Positions 23,773 through 32,673 of a stretch of DNA of 64,000 bases are shown here, in pieces (the first letter of the stretch is position 1; each line of letters opens with the position of its first letter). Below the pieces are notes generated by a model, which was given only the letters and a program-made list of their open reading frames with translations, was not told the origin of the DNA and made no database searches. The translations under genes were made by a program, and so were the position numbers. Source of the stretch: Mesorhizobium loti (GTDB lineage Bacteria; Pseudomonadota; Alphaproteobacteria; Rhizobiales; Rhizobiaceae); NCBI RefSeq assembly GCF_002858745.1, contig NZ_PJRO01000002.1, positions 283,006 to 347,005 on the forward strand. The letters are read 5' to 3'.

Positions 23773-24990
23773 ATGGAAGAGTTTCACAAAGTCCGCCGTC
23801 TTCCACCTTACGTCTTCGAGCAGGTCAATCGCCTGAAGGCCAGTGCCCGCGCGCGCGGCGCCGATATCATCGATCTCGGCATGGGCAATCCCGATCTTCC
23901 GACCCCGAAAGCCATTGTCGACAAGCTCTGTGAAGTGGTGCGCGATCCACGCACGCATCGCTATTCGTCGTCGCGGGGCATTCCTGGGTTGCGCCGAGCC
24001 CAGGCCAATTATTATGCCCGCCGTTTCGGCGTGAAACTCAATCCCGACACCCAGGTGGTGGCGACACTGGGCTCCAAGGAAGGCTTCGCCAACATGGCGC
24101 AGGCCATCACCGCGCCAGGCGATGTGGTTCTGTGCCCTGATCCGACCTATCCGATTCATGCGTTCGGTTTCATCATGTCCGGCGGCGTTATCCGCTCGCT
24201 ACAGGCTGAGCCGAATGACGGCTTCATTCCGGCCCTGGAGCGCGGCGTGCGCCATTCCATCCCGAAGCCGCTGGCGCTGATCCTCAATTATCCGTCGAAT
24301 CCGACCGCCTATGTCGCCACACTCGACTTCTACAAGGATGTCGTGGCCTTCGCGAAGAAGAACGACATCATCATCCTGTCGGATCTGGCCTATTCGGAAA
24401 TCTATTTCGATGGAAATCCGCCCCCTTCGGTGCTGCAGGTGCCGGGTGCGATCGATGTCACTGTCGAATTCACTTCGATGTCGAAGACCTTCTCCATGCC
24501 AGGATGGCGCATGGGCTTTGCCGTTGGCAATGAGCGGCTGATCGCGGCGCTGACGCGCGTGAAATCGTATCTCGACTATGGCGCCTTCACGCCGATTCAG
24601 GTCGCAGCCACCGCCGCGCTCAACGGCGACGGTTCCGATATCGAGGAAGTGCGCGACATCTATCACAAGCGCCGCGACGTGATGGTCGATGCTTTCGGCC
24701 GTGCCGGCTGGGATATACCGGCGCCGGCGGCAACGATGTTTGCATGGGCGCCGATCCCCGAGCCGTTCAAGCACCTCGGTTCGCTCGAATTCTCCAAGCT
24801 GTTGATCGAGCACGCCGATGTGGCGGTGGCACCCGGCATTGGCTTCGGCGAGCACGGCGACGACTATGTGCGCCTGGCGCTGGTCGAGAACGAACACCGC
24901 ATCCGTCAGGCGGCCCGCAACATCAAGAAGTTCCTCACGACCACCGCCAAGCAACCCAACAATGTGGTGCCGCTGGCGGCCCATCGCTGA
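23773..24990 (+). CDS. PLP-dependent aminotransferase, AlaC-like
   Basis: The 405-residue fold-type I aminotransferase (class I/II) has IIDLGMGNPDLPTPKAIVDK at the start, the substrate-binding LILNYPSNPTAYVA, and the PLP lysine at about residue 238 in SMSKTFSMPGWRMGF. It is closest in style to AlaC and LL-diaminopimelate aminotransferase-like enzymes that often precede homoserine dehydrogenase in alphaproteobacteria. It probably interconverts glutamate/pyruvate with 2-oxoglutarate/alanine or handles a related amino acid. The next gene, hom, begins 51 bases downstream on the same strand, so the two probably form an operon. Confidence 0.85.
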   Translation: MEEFHKVRRLPPYVFEQVNRLKASARARGADIIDLGMGNPDLPTPKAIVDKLCEVVRDPRTHRYSSSRGIPGLRRAQANYYARRFGVKLNPDTQVVATLGSKEGFANMAQAITAPGDVVLCPDPTYPIHAFGFIMSGGVIRSLQAEPNDGFIPALERGVRHSIPKPLALILNYPSNPTAYVATLDFYKDVVAFAKKNDIIILSDLAYSEIYFDGNPPPSVLQVPGAIDVTVEFTSMSKTFSMPGWRMGFAVGNERLIAALTRVKSYLDYGAFTPIQVAATAALNGDGSDIEEVRDIYHKRRDVMVDAFGRAGWDIPAPAATMFAWAPIPEPFKHLGSLEFSKLLIEHADVAVAPGIGFGEHGDDYVRLALVENEHRIRQAARNIKKFLTTTAKQPNNVVPLAAHR

Positions 24991-25041
24991 GCCGCCCGCT
25001 ACCAATCATCCTGAATGACCGAGAAAGAGGGGCCGTCCATC

Positions 25042-26355
25042 ATGGCTGAATCCTTGCGTGTTGGAATTGCCGGCCTCGGCACCGTGGGGGCCTCGGTTGT
25101 GCGTGTGCTCACGGAAAAGGCAGCGGAACTCACCCGCCAGTGTGGCCGCACCATTACGGTGACGGCGGTGTCCGCGCGCAATCGCGACAAGGACCGCGGC
25201 GTCGACCTTTCCAAGGTGTCCTGGTTCGAAAATCCGATCGATCTTGCCCGTTCGAATGAAATCGATGTCTTCATCGAACTGATCGGTGGCGACGAAGGCC
25301 CGGCGCGCGAAAGCGTCAAGGCTGCGCTCGAAGCCGGCCGCCATGTGGTGACCGCCAACAAGGCACTGCTTGCCAAGCACGGCGTGGCATTGGCCGAAAT
25401 CGCCGAGAAGAAAGGCGTGTTGCTCAACTACGAAGCGGCGGTGGCCGGCGGTATTCCCGTCATCAAGACGATGCGCGAGGCGATGGCCGGCAATTCGGTC
25501 AACCGCGTCTTTGGTATCCTGAACGGCACTTGCAATTATATCCTGACCCGCATGGAGGCCGAGGGCCTGTCCTTCGAGGCGTGCCTGAAGGACGCGCAGC
25601 GCCTTGGCTATGCCGAGGCCGATCCGACCTTCGACATCGAGGGTAATGACACCGCCCACAAGCTCGCCATCCTCACCAGCCTGGCTTTCGGTCACAAGAT
25701 CGCTGCCGACGACATCTATCTGGAAGGCATTTCCAACATCACCCAGGCCGATATCCGCGCCGCAGCCGAACTCGGCTACCGCATCAAGCTGCTTGGCGTT
25801 GCCCAACGCACCGAAAGCGGCATCGAACAGCGCGTGCATCCAACCATGGTACCAACCGCCTCAGTGATTGCGCAGGTGCACGGCGTCACCAATGCCGTGG
25901 CGATCGAGACCGATATCCTGGGCGAATTGCTGCTTTCGGGGCCCGGTGCCGGTGGCAATGCCACGGCCTCGGCAGTCGTCGGCGACATCGCCGATATCGC
26001 CAAGAGCCAGCCCGGCTTCCAGCATGGGCCGGTGTTCGGCCGTCCGACCAAGGAGTTGAAACCCTACAAGAAGGCGCAGATGCGCAGTCATGCCGGTGGC
26101 TACTTCATTCGCCTCACCGTTTATGACCGCGTCGGCGTGTTCGCTTCGGTGGCCAAGCGCATGGCCGACAACGACATTTCACTGGAATCGATCGTGCAGC
26201 ACGCCGTCGGGCCGGAAGTTGCCGACAAGAAAACCGTTATCCTGGTCACGCATGAAACCACGGAAGCGGCGGTGCGCAAGGCAGTGGAAGCCATCACCAA
26301 GGATGGTCACCTGACCGACAAGGCGCAAGTGATCCGCATCGAGCGGGCCGGCTAG
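25042..26355 (+). CDS. hom: Homoserine dehydrogenase
   Basis: This enzyme reduces aspartate semialdehyde to homoserine, the branch point to threonine, methionine and isoleucine. The NAD-binding start is LRVGIAGLGTVGASVVRVL, then GRHVVTANKALLAKHG, the catalytic NGTCNYILTRME, and DPTFDIEGNDTAHKLAIL, all diagnostic. A C-terminal ACT domain (YFIRLTVYDRVGVFASVAKR) indicates threonine feedback control. ATG 25042 is preferred because GAGGGG lies about nine bases upstream and it matches the usual MAE start. ATG 25015 would add nine residues. Confidence 0.95.
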   Translation: MAESLRVGIAGLGTVGASVVRVLTEKAAELTRQCGRTITVTAVSARNRDKDRGVDLSKVSWFENPIDLARSNEIDVFIELIGGDEGPARESVKAALEAGRHVVTANKALLAKHGVALAEIAEKKGVLLNYEAAVAGGIPVIKTMREAMAGNSVNRVFGILNGTCNYILTRMEAEGLSFEACLKDAQRLGYAEADPTFDIEGNDTAHKLAILTSLAFGHKIAADDIYLEGISNITQADIRAAAELGYRIKLLGVAQRTESGIEQRVHPTMVPTASVIAQVHGVTNAVAIETDILGELLLSGPGAGGNATASAVVGDIADIAKSQPGFQHGPVFGRPTKELKPYKKAQMRSHAGGYFIRLTVYDRVGVFASVAKRMADNDISLESIVQHAVGPEVADKKTVILVTHETTEAAVRKAVEAITKDGHLTDKAQVIRIERAG

Positions 26356-26413
26356 GACGCGCTGATTCAAGCGAGGTCAGCCTGCAAATGGCGGATTTCT
26401 GCGCTTCCGGTGC

Positions 26414-26884
26414 TCAAATCCATCGGCGCACACGCTTGGCGTAGTCGTGATATTTCGTGCCGAATTTGCCGGCCAACGTCTTTTCCTCGCGCTGGATCAC
26501 CAGCTTGCTGGTCACAAGCCCGGCGACAAAGGCGAGCACGATCAGCCAGACATTGCCGGTGATCAGCCCGATGCCGACGACCAGCGTCGCCAACGACAGA
26601 TAGATCGGGTTGCGGCTGACGCCGAACGGACCGCCGGTCAACAGATGCGTTGGTGTAGCGACCGGGTTCAGCGGCGTCCTGGCCTTGAACATCACGCGGA
26701 TGGCCGTGAACCACAACGCCACCGAACCCAATGCGGCCAGCCAGCCGAAGCCGAACAGGATGTCGCCGAGGACATCACCGAACCAAGGCAGCGGATAGAG
26801 GACGCCCAGGCCAATCCCGGCGATCAACGCGATCAGGAAGATGACGGGCGGCAGTGGAAACGGCAGGCGTGCGGCTTCGGTCAT
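26414..26884 (-). CDS. Isoprenylcysteine carboxyl methyltransferase-like membrane protein
   Basis: The 156-residue protein has four to five membrane helices and the PEMT/ICMT-type SAM-binding tail: LLTGGPFGVSRNPIYLSLA, then EEKTLAGKFGTKYHDYAKRV with the ExxL and Y-K-RVRR pattern. Bacterial members are uncharacterised membrane methyltransferases. The start codon overlaps the stop of the upstream acyltransferase-like gene (ATGA), so the two are coupled. No substrate is implied by the neighbours. Confidence 0.8.
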   Translation of the reverse strand: MTEAARLPFPLPPVIFLIALIAGIGLGVLYPLPWFGDVLGDILFGFGWLAALGSVALWFTAIRVMFKARTPLNPVATPTHLLTGGPFGVSRNPIYLSLATLVVGIGLITGNVWLIVLAFVAGLVTSKLVIQREEKTLAGKFGTKYHDYAKRVRRWI

Positions 26885-27870
26885 TGCGGGTCCCCCGGGC
26901 TCATGACGTCCTCGGTCTGAACCGTGCAGGTGCTGGCGAGATCGCTGATGCGCGTCCTGGCCGAAGCCGGCTGGTCGCCCTTCATGATGCCGGCCAGCAG
27001 CCCGTCCTTCTCGACCGCGGTGAGCATGCAGCCACAATAGCGCACGCAGAAGGCGGCGTCTCGCCTGTCCTGGCACGATGCCTGACAGGCATTAGTGAAG
27101 CCGAGCTTCGGATCCGGCGCCGGCGCCGACCACACCTGCGCAAACAGCCATACGCAGCCAATCAGCACCGGCTGGTGGATGAGGTAGAAGGCTAGGCTGT
27201 GCCGGCCGATGAACGTCAGGGGCCGCTCGAATGGCTGGCCGAGCGACACGCGCGCCAGCCGTTCAAACAGGCCTGCCGTCTTGGCAAGTTTGGCCATGCC
27301 GATGCCGATCAATACCGCGCCGAACCAAGGAAACAGCGGCACATAGTCGTTCGAACGCGGATCGGCCGAGGAGAGGCCGACCCACAGAAGTGCCGGATGA
27401 TCGAAAATGGGCGAGCGCAGATAGAACGGAGCTGCAATGACTAGCGCGGCGACGACCAGCGTCAGCAGCGCCGGCAGGCGCAGGAACAGAAGGCCGAGCG
27501 CGCTGGCCAATGCGATCTGATGCAGGATGCCGAAGAAGATGAAACTCGGGCGCGTGGCGAAAAAAGTAATCAATGAAATCGCGGCAGCGGCCACCGCCAC
27601 CATGGCAAAACGCTTCCAGAAGCCCGGCCAGCGGATGCGCTCGCCATGCGCGAGCACGAGCGAGACGCCGACCAGGAAAAGGAAGCTGGAGGCAATGCAG
27701 CGTGCGTAGAGCTTCCAGGGGCCATGCGCGGTCAGTCCGGCACTCGCATAGCCGAAGAACTCGAGGTCCCAGGTGAAGTGGTAGCTGGCCATCGCCAGCA
27801 GCGCGATGCCGCGCAGGGCATCGATCAGCGTTATGCGCCGGGGAGAGTTGGTCTGCTGTTCAAGGCTCAT
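26881..27870 (-). CDS. DUF1624-type (heparan-alpha-glucosaminide acetyltransferase-like) membrane protein
   Basis: The 329-residue protein begins RRITLIDALRGIALLAMASYHFTWDLEFF, the signature of the HGSNAT/DUF1624 catalytic region. It has about eight helices and a conserved FFGILHQIALAS. The C-terminal ~70 residues are soluble and cysteine-rich (ACQASCQDRRDAAFCVRYCGC), which is unusual and suggests disulfides or metal binding on one side of the membrane. ATG 27870 is chosen from the family start; longer frames reach to 28002. It is coupled to the methyltransferase that follows. Confidence 0.8.
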   Translation of the reverse strand: MSLEQQTNSPRRITLIDALRGIALLAMASYHFTWDLEFFGYASAGLTAHGPWKLYARCIASSFLFLVGVSLVLAHGERIRWPGFWKRFAMVAVAAAAISLITFFATRPSFIFFGILHQIALASALGLLFLRLPALLTLVVAALVIAAPFYLRSPIFDHPALLWVGLSSADPRSNDYVPLFPWFGAVLIGIGMAKLAKTAGLFERLARVSLGQPFERPLTFIGRHSLAFYLIHQPVLIGCVWLFAQVWSAPAPDPKLGFTNACQASCQDRRDAAFCVRYCGCMLTAVEKDGLLAGIMKGDQPASARTRISDLASTCTVQTEDVMSPGDPQ

Positions 27871-28109
27871 GCGGAGGGGATTCGAAATTGCAACTGTGCA
27901 ATGCCTAGCATGGATGCGGGCGGAGCGAGAGTGGTGGGGAGATGGGCTCCGTCGTCTCTCAACGACAACGAAAAAGCAGACGCTCATTATACCACTCGTC
28001 AAAACCCGTTGGCCGGCTTCGCATTCCGGCGCGAGTGCGTCGGTTTCCTGCTACCGGTCCGGCCGTTGGCAACGCAAATTTCCCGTGCGAGTCGTTAGTT
28101 TGGGAATTC

Positions 28110-29309
28110 ATGTCCACGCATGTCCGCCATCCGATCTGGCTACCGGCCGTTCCGTCGGCGGATGCGCGCACCTTCGCTTCGCTGTACGCCATCGAATCCT
28201 GCGCGCGCGCCACGGTCGCCTCGGTCATCCCGATCCAGGCCTATGAGATTCTGAAGAACGAGCAGACGGTCTCGATCCTCTACACCATCGTGTCGCTGCT
28301 GGGCCTTTCGGTCACGCTGTTCATGCCGATGCTGATCCATCGTTTCGCGCGCAGATGGGTTTATACGGCCGGCGCGCTGCTGCTTGGGATCGGCTCGCTG
28401 TTCTTCGTCACTCACTCGCTGCCGGGCCAGATCATCGGCATGCTGTGCCGGGTGATGGGGGCGAGCGCGCTGTCGATCACTCTCAACCTCTACATCATGG
28501 ACCATATCCGCAAGACCGACCTCATGCAGGCCGAGTCCTTGCGTATGGCGTGGTCGATGATTGCCTGGACCAGCGGGCCGACGCTCGGCATTTTCCTCTA
28601 TACCCGTTACGGCATCTATGCCGCGCACGGCGCCGTGGCTGTCTTTGCGCTCTGTCTGCTCGCACTGTTCTGGTACTACCGGCTGGGCGACAATCCGATG
28701 ATCGTGCCGGGCAAGAGCCGCCCCATCAATCCGTTCGCCAATATCGGGCGTTTCGTCAGCCAGCCGAGACTAAGGCTGGCCTGGCTCATTGCGTTTGGCC
28801 GTTCCTGTTACTGGACCACTTTTTTTGTCTACGGCCCGCTGTTCATGGTCATCACCGGCCAGGGCGAACTCGCGGGTGGCCTGCTGGTTTCAGCCGGTAA
28901 CGCCCTTCTGTTCTCCGCGATTTTCTGGGGCAGGGCAGGCAAGCGTTATGGTGCTCGCAACGTGATGACGCTTGCTTTCATAGGAATGGCAATATCGCTG
29001 TGGCTTGCGGGTGCCATTGGCGAACTTATTCCGCTCGCCACCGCCGGCCTGCTCTTGGTCGGTGCCCTGTTCACCATCGCGCTTGATGCCATCGGCTCCA
29101 CCGCCTTCATGCGTTCGGTGCGCGCTTACGAGCGGCCGCAGATGGCAGCCGTCTACCGCACCTATCTCGATTTCTCGGAGCTGACGCCACCGCTGGTCTA
29201 TTCCGTGGTGCTGGCCTTCTTCGGGTTGGGGGCGGTTTTCGCGACGCTCGGCTGCCTTGCCGCTGCCTGCGCCGTCGTCACCTGGCGATACCTGCCGAAG
29301 TCGATGTAG
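28110..29309 (+). CDS. MFS transporter
   Basis: The ~399-residue protein has about twelve membrane helices in the MFS arrangement, with a basic loop RFARRWVYTAGA between helices 2 and 3 and RAGKRYGARNVMTLAF in the second half. The substrate is not evident. ATG 28110 follows GGGA by five bases and begins MSTHVRHPIWLP, which suits a cytoplasmic start; extending to 27942 would add a non-hydrophobic, unlikely leader. It lies alone, upstream of the cobalamin riboswitch. Confidence 0.85.
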   Translation: MSTHVRHPIWLPAVPSADARTFASLYAIESCARATVASVIPIQAYEILKNEQTVSILYTIVSLLGLSVTLFMPMLIHRFARRWVYTAGALLLGIGSLFFVTHSLPGQIIGMLCRVMGASALSITLNLYIMDHIRKTDLMQAESLRMAWSMIAWTSGPTLGIFLYTRYGIYAAHGAVAVFALCLLALFWYYRLGDNPMIVPGKSRPINPFANIGRFVSQPRLRLAWLIAFGRSCYWTTFFVYGPLFMVITGQGELAGGLLVSAGNALLFSAIFWGRAGKRYGARNVMTLAFIGMAISLWLAGAIGELIPLATAGLLLVGALFTIALDAIGSTAFMRSVRAYERPQMAAVYRTYLDFSELTPPLVYSVVLAFFGLGAVFATLGCLAAACAVVTWRYLPKSM

Positions 29310-29397
29310 GGCGACAGCCGAACACCAATGACGCTGATGCGTCTGGCGATGGCGGAATTTGGTTTGCCGGGCGCCGCGATTCTTTCTATAGTTCCAG

Positions 29398-29575
29398 TCG
29401 TCGTCGGTCCCTTCGGGACCAAGAGGGAATACGGTGAGGGGGAGAAAATCCATCCGAAGCCGTGGCTGCCCCCGCAACTGTGAGCGGTAGTCCTCTCCAA
29501 TGCCACTGAGGTTCGCCTCGGGAAGGTGGGGAAGGGCGCTGATCCGCAAGCCAGGAGACCTGCCGGCGACGGCAA
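29398..29575 (+). promoter_or_regulatory. Cobalamin riboswitch
   Basis: The leader contains the conserved parts in order: hairpin GGTCCCTTCGGGACC, AGAGGGAATACGGTG, the CCGTGGCTGCCCCCGCAACT core, GAGCGGTAGTC, GCCACTG, GGGAAGG and the B12 box GCCAGGAGACCTGCC at 29550-29564. Adenosylcobalamin binding is expected to switch off the following cobalt-transport genes cbtB and cbtA and probably cobP and cobO. Confidence 0.95.
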
Positions 29576-29615
29576 TGACGGTAATGCCCTCGGGTGGAGG
29601 GCGAAAGGACAGACC

Positions 29616-29795
29616 ATGAATACCGCTTCCGTTTCTCTCGGCGCTTCGACCTCCTTGCAGTCGCGCTTCCTGCAGTTGGCGATGGCTGGCCTGCTCGGCA
29701 TCTTCGTCATCGGCTTCACCGGCTTCTCGCATATCGAAGCCGTGCATAACGCCGCTCATGACGCACGCCACTCGATGGCGTTCCCCTGCCACTAA
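29616..29795 (+). CDS. cbtB: Cobalt transporter subunit CbtB
   Basis: CbtB is a one-helix partner of CbtA in a proposed B12-regulated cobalt uptake system. The 59-residue protein has one membrane span (LQLAMAGLLGIFVIGFTGFS) and the family's C-terminal metal-binding motif HNAAHDARHSMAFPCH. It lies ~40 bases after the cobalamin riboswitch and 17 bases before cbtA. AAGGAC gives the ribosome binding site for ATG 29616. Confidence 0.95.
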   Translation: MNTASVSLGASTSLQSRFLQLAMAGLLGIFVIGFTGFSHIEAVHNAAHDARHSMAFPCH

Positions 29796-29812
29796 CCCAG
29801 GGGGAACCCACC

Positions 29813-30589
29813 ATGTCTGTTTTTCGCAACGTCGTGTTCGTCGCGGCGATCGCGGGCCTATTGGCTGGCCTCGTTCTCGCCTGCTTGCAGGCCTATGCAA
29901 CCGTCCCGCTGATCCTGAAGGCGGAAGTCTATGAACAGGCCGCCGGCGGCCATGAACATGCTGCCGCGCCGGCAGCACCCGTCGCCGATGCCGGGACCAA
30001 CGCGATGAGTTCGGCCGCGCCGGCCCCTGCAGCGGCTCCGGCGGAAGAAGAGGAAGGTTGGGCGCCTGCCGACGGTGTCGAGCGTTTCTCCTTCAATGTG
30101 CTCTCCAATGTCGTCACCGGCATCGGCTTCGCGCTGATCCTCGTCGCTTTCTCGGAATTTGCGGGCGGCATCGGCAATTGGCGTCAGGGCGTCTTCTGGG
30201 GTCTTGCAGGTTTTGCCGTCTTCACGTTGGCTCCAGGCCTTGGTCTGCCACCGGAACTGCCGGCGATGCCCGCCGCTGATCTGATCCCCAGGCAGGCCTG
30301 GTGGATTTCTACCGTCGTTGCCACGGCCATCGGCCTCGCGCTGATTGCTTTCCGGCGGTCGTTGCCGCTCACAGTGCTCGCCATTGTGCTGATCGTCGCG
30401 CCGCATGTCGTCGGTGCGCCGCAGCCGGCAAGTTACGACACGCCGATCCCGGAAGGACTGCATCACCAGTTCGTCGTGGCAGTCACGCTGACCAATCTGG
30501 TGTTCTGGGTAGTGCTGGGGGCGGTCATCGGCGTGGTGCGCGGCCGCTTCACCGGGCAGTCGTCGAGCCTTCGCGACAGCTTTGCCTGA
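29813..30589 (+). CDS. cbtA: Cobalt transporter subunit CbtA
   Basis: The 258-residue membrane protein has about five to six helices, starting MSVFRNVVFVAAIAGLLAGL. A large first loop is rich in His, Glu and Ala (GGHEHAAAP, EEEEGWAPADGVERF), a typical metal-trapping region of CbtA. It works with CbtB to bring cobalt in for corrin synthesis and is under the riboswitch upstream. The stop overlaps the TTG start of cobP by eight bases, linking uptake to synthesis. Confidence 0.95.
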   Translation: MSVFRNVVFVAAIAGLLAGLVLACLQAYATVPLILKAEVYEQAAGGHEHAAAPAAPVADAGTNAMSSAAPAPAAAPAEEEEGWAPADGVERFSFNVLSNVVTGIGFALILVAFSEFAGGIGNWRQGVFWGLAGFAVFTLAPGLGLPPELPAMPAADLIPRQAWWISTVVATAIGLALIAFRRSLPLTVLAIVLIVAPHVVGAPQPASYDTPIPEGLHHQFVVAVTLTNLVFWVVLGAVIGVVRGRFTGQSSSLRDSFA

Positions 30590-31091
30590 TCGCCTGACCT
30601 TCATCATCGGCGGTGCGCGCTCGGGCAAGAGCGGGCACGCCGAAAAGCTGATTACGGCGCTGCCGGCGCCGTGGATTTATATTGCGACCGCCCAGGCTTA
30701 TGACGACGAAATGCGCGAGCGGATCGCGCATCATCGCGCCCGCCGTGGCGGAGGCTGGGAAACGACAGACGCACCACTCGACCTCGTCGGGGTACTGGAG
30801 CACTTGCCTGCCGGACGCCCGGTACTGGTCGATTGCCTTACGCTCTGGCTCACCAACCACATGCTGGCCGGGCATGACGTTGAGGGGGAGTGCGCGAGGC
30901 TGGCTGCCACCTTGTCGAAACCGCGTGGTCCTTGGTTCGTGGTGTCCAACGAGGTCGGCTTCGGCATCGTGCCGGACAACGCACTGGCGCGCCGCTTTCG
31001 TGACGCCGCCGGGCGTCTCAATCAGCAGGTTGCAGCGGTTGCCGACGATGTGGTGCTGACTGTTGCCGGCCTGCCGCTCAAGGTGAAATGA
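30582..31091 (+). CDS. cobP: Adenosylcobinamide kinase / adenosylcobinamide-phosphate guanylyltransferase
   Basis: CobP/CobU phosphorylates adenosylcobinamide and then attaches GMP, late in cobalamin synthesis. The P-loop is FIIGGARSGKSGHAEKL, followed by YIATAQAYDDEMRERIAHHR with the guanylylated histidine region, VLVDCLTLWLTN and VSNEVGFGIVP. The length of 169 residues is normal. The start is TTG at 30582, inside the end of cbtA; no ATG or GTG is available near the conserved N-terminus. Confidence 0.95.
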   Translation: MPDRLTFIIGGARSGKSGHAEKLITALPAPWIYIATAQAYDDEMRERIAHHRARRGGGWETTDAPLDLVGVLEHLPAGRPVLVDCLTLWLTNHMLAGHDVEGECARLAATLSKPRGPWFVVSNEVGFGIVPDNALARRFRDAAGRLNQQVAAVADDVVLTVAGLPLKVK

Positions 31092-31092
31092 C

Positions 31093-31707
31093 ATGGCTGA
31101 GATCGACAACAGCGAAGCCGAGCGCCATCGCACCAAGATGGCCAAGCGCAAGGCAGTGCAGGACGCCGAGGTGGCACAAAAGACGATCGAGAAAGGACTG
31201 CTCATCGTCAACACCGGCCCCGGCAAAGGCAAGACCACGGCAGCCTTCGGGTTGGCGCTGCGTATGCTGGGTTACGGCCGCCGTGTCGGCGTCGTGCAGT
31301 TCATCAAGGGCAAGTGGCACACCGGCGAGAAGGAGGCTTTCAAGACCTTCGGCGATCAGCTGGTGTGGTATTCGATGGGCGAGGGCTTCACCTGGGAAAC
31401 CCAGGATCTGAAGCGAGACATCGAAGCTGCTCAAGCCGCCTGGGTGAAGGTGGAGGAGCTGATGGCCGACCCGTCTATAAGCCTGCTGGTGCTGGACGAA
31501 CTCAACATCGCGCTGCGCTACGATTATCTGGATCTTGACCGTGTTGTGGCTGCGCTGAAGAGCCGGCGCGAGGACCTGCATGTCGTCGTTACCGGCCGCA
31601 ATGCCAAGCCGGCGCTGACCGAAGCCGCCGATCTCGTCACCGAGATGGGGGCGACGAAGCACCATTTTTCCGCCGGCGTGAAAGCGCAGCAGGGGATCGA
31701 ATTTTAA
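31093..31707 (+). CDS. cobO: Cob(I)yrinic acid a,c-diamide adenosyltransferase
   Basis: CobO (BtuR/CobA type) transfers the adenosyl group from ATP to cobalt(I) corrinoids. The P-loop is LLIVNTGPGKGKTTAAFGLA, and VGVVQFIKGKWHTGEKEAF and LLVLDELNIALRYDY are family motifs. It starts one base after the cobP stop, in the riboswitch-led operon. The length of 204 residues is normal. Confidence 0.95.
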   Translation: MAEIDNSEAERHRTKMAKRKAVQDAEVAQKTIEKGLLIVNTGPGKGKTTAAFGLALRMLGYGRRVGVVQFIKGKWHTGEKEAFKTFGDQLVWYSMGEGFTWETQDLKRDIEAAQAAWVKVEELMADPSISLLVLDELNIALRYDYLDLDRVVAALKSRREDLHVVVTGRNAKPALTEAADLVTEMGATKHHFSAGVKAQQGIEF

Positions 31708-31710
31708 GGC

Positions 31711-32673
31711 CTACCAGAGCACTAGCGCGATCACGCCAAACAGCGCGATGAGCAATATGTCCGCGGTCCAGTAAAGCCTGAGCGCCTGGCGAATGTCGGC
31801 ACTGGTGACGGCGGTACGACCGCCTTCTCCCATATAACGGCCTTCCACCAGAACACCACCGTAAGAACGCGGACCGGCGAGTGCCAGACCAAGCGCGCCG
31901 GCCATCGCTGCCTCAGGCCAGCCGGCATTGGGCGAGCGGTGATATCGCGCGTCACGCCGCATGGCGTGCCATGCCTCGGCCGGGTCGGCGCCCTTGACGA
32001 AAAGCGCGGCGGCGACGATCAGCAGACCTGTCAGGCGCGAGGCGGGCAGATTGATGAGGTCGTCGAAGCGCGCCGCCGCCCAGCCGAAGGCTTCGTGGCG
32101 CTCGGTGCGGTGGCCGATCATGGAATCGGCTGTGTTGGCGGCCTTGTAGGCGGCGCCACCAGCCAGCCCGCCGACGCCAAGCCAGAAGGCCGGGGCGACG
32201 ATGCCGTCGGAAAAATTCTCGGCCAGGCTTTCGATGGCGGCCCGCCCGACAGCGGCCTCATCGAGCTTTTCCGGGTCGCGGCCGACGATCATCGAGACCG
32301 CCTTGCGTCCGGCCGCAAGGCCACCGCTGTCGAGTGCATCGGCCACTGCCTCGACATGGCTGGCGAGGCTTTTCTGCGACAGGAGCGAGCTTGCCAACAG
32401 CGCGACGGCGACAATGCCGAGCGGCAGCGCTAGAAGGGCAGCTTCGGCGAGCCGAGCGATCATGGCCGGAACGACAACGATGACCAGAAGTGCAAACAGG
32501 CCGGCCATGCGACGCGCGGCGTCGCTGTCGGCGGCGCGGTTGAGCCCGCGATCGAGACAGGATATCAGGGCGCCAATCCAGGTCACGGGATGACCGATGG
32601 CGTGAAACAGCCGGTCCGGATAGCCGAGCCGAGCTTCGATCAGCAGCGACAGAAAGGCGGTCAGGGCGGACAT
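31711..32673 (-). CDS. cobD: Adenosylcobinamide-phosphate synthase (CobD/CbiB)
   Basis: This membrane enzyme attaches the aminopropanol arm to adenosylcobyric acid. It is 320 residues with several helices; RLGYPDRLFHAIGHPVTWIG at the start, AVGRAAIESLAENFSDGIVA, FWLGVGGLAGGAAYKAANTA and MIGHRTERHEAFGWAAARFD are conserved. It converges on cobO, with three bases between stops. Its ATG overlaps the ATG of the divergent cobC (shared CATG), so its promoter must lie within cobC. Confidence 0.95.
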   Translation of the reverse strand: MSALTAFLSLLIEARLGYPDRLFHAIGHPVTWIGALISCLDRGLNRAADSDAARRMAGLFALLVIVVVPAMIARLAEAALLALPLGIVAVALLASSLLSQKSLASHVEAVADALDSGGLAAGRKAVSMIVGRDPEKLDEAAVGRAAIESLAENFSDGIVAPAFWLGVGGLAGGAAYKAANTADSMIGHRTERHEAFGWAAARFDDLINLPASRLTGLLIVAAALFVKGADPAEAWHAMRRDARYHRSPNAGWPEAAMAGALGLALAGPRSYGGVLVEGRYMGEGGRTAVTSADIRQALRLYWTADILLIALFGVIALVLW

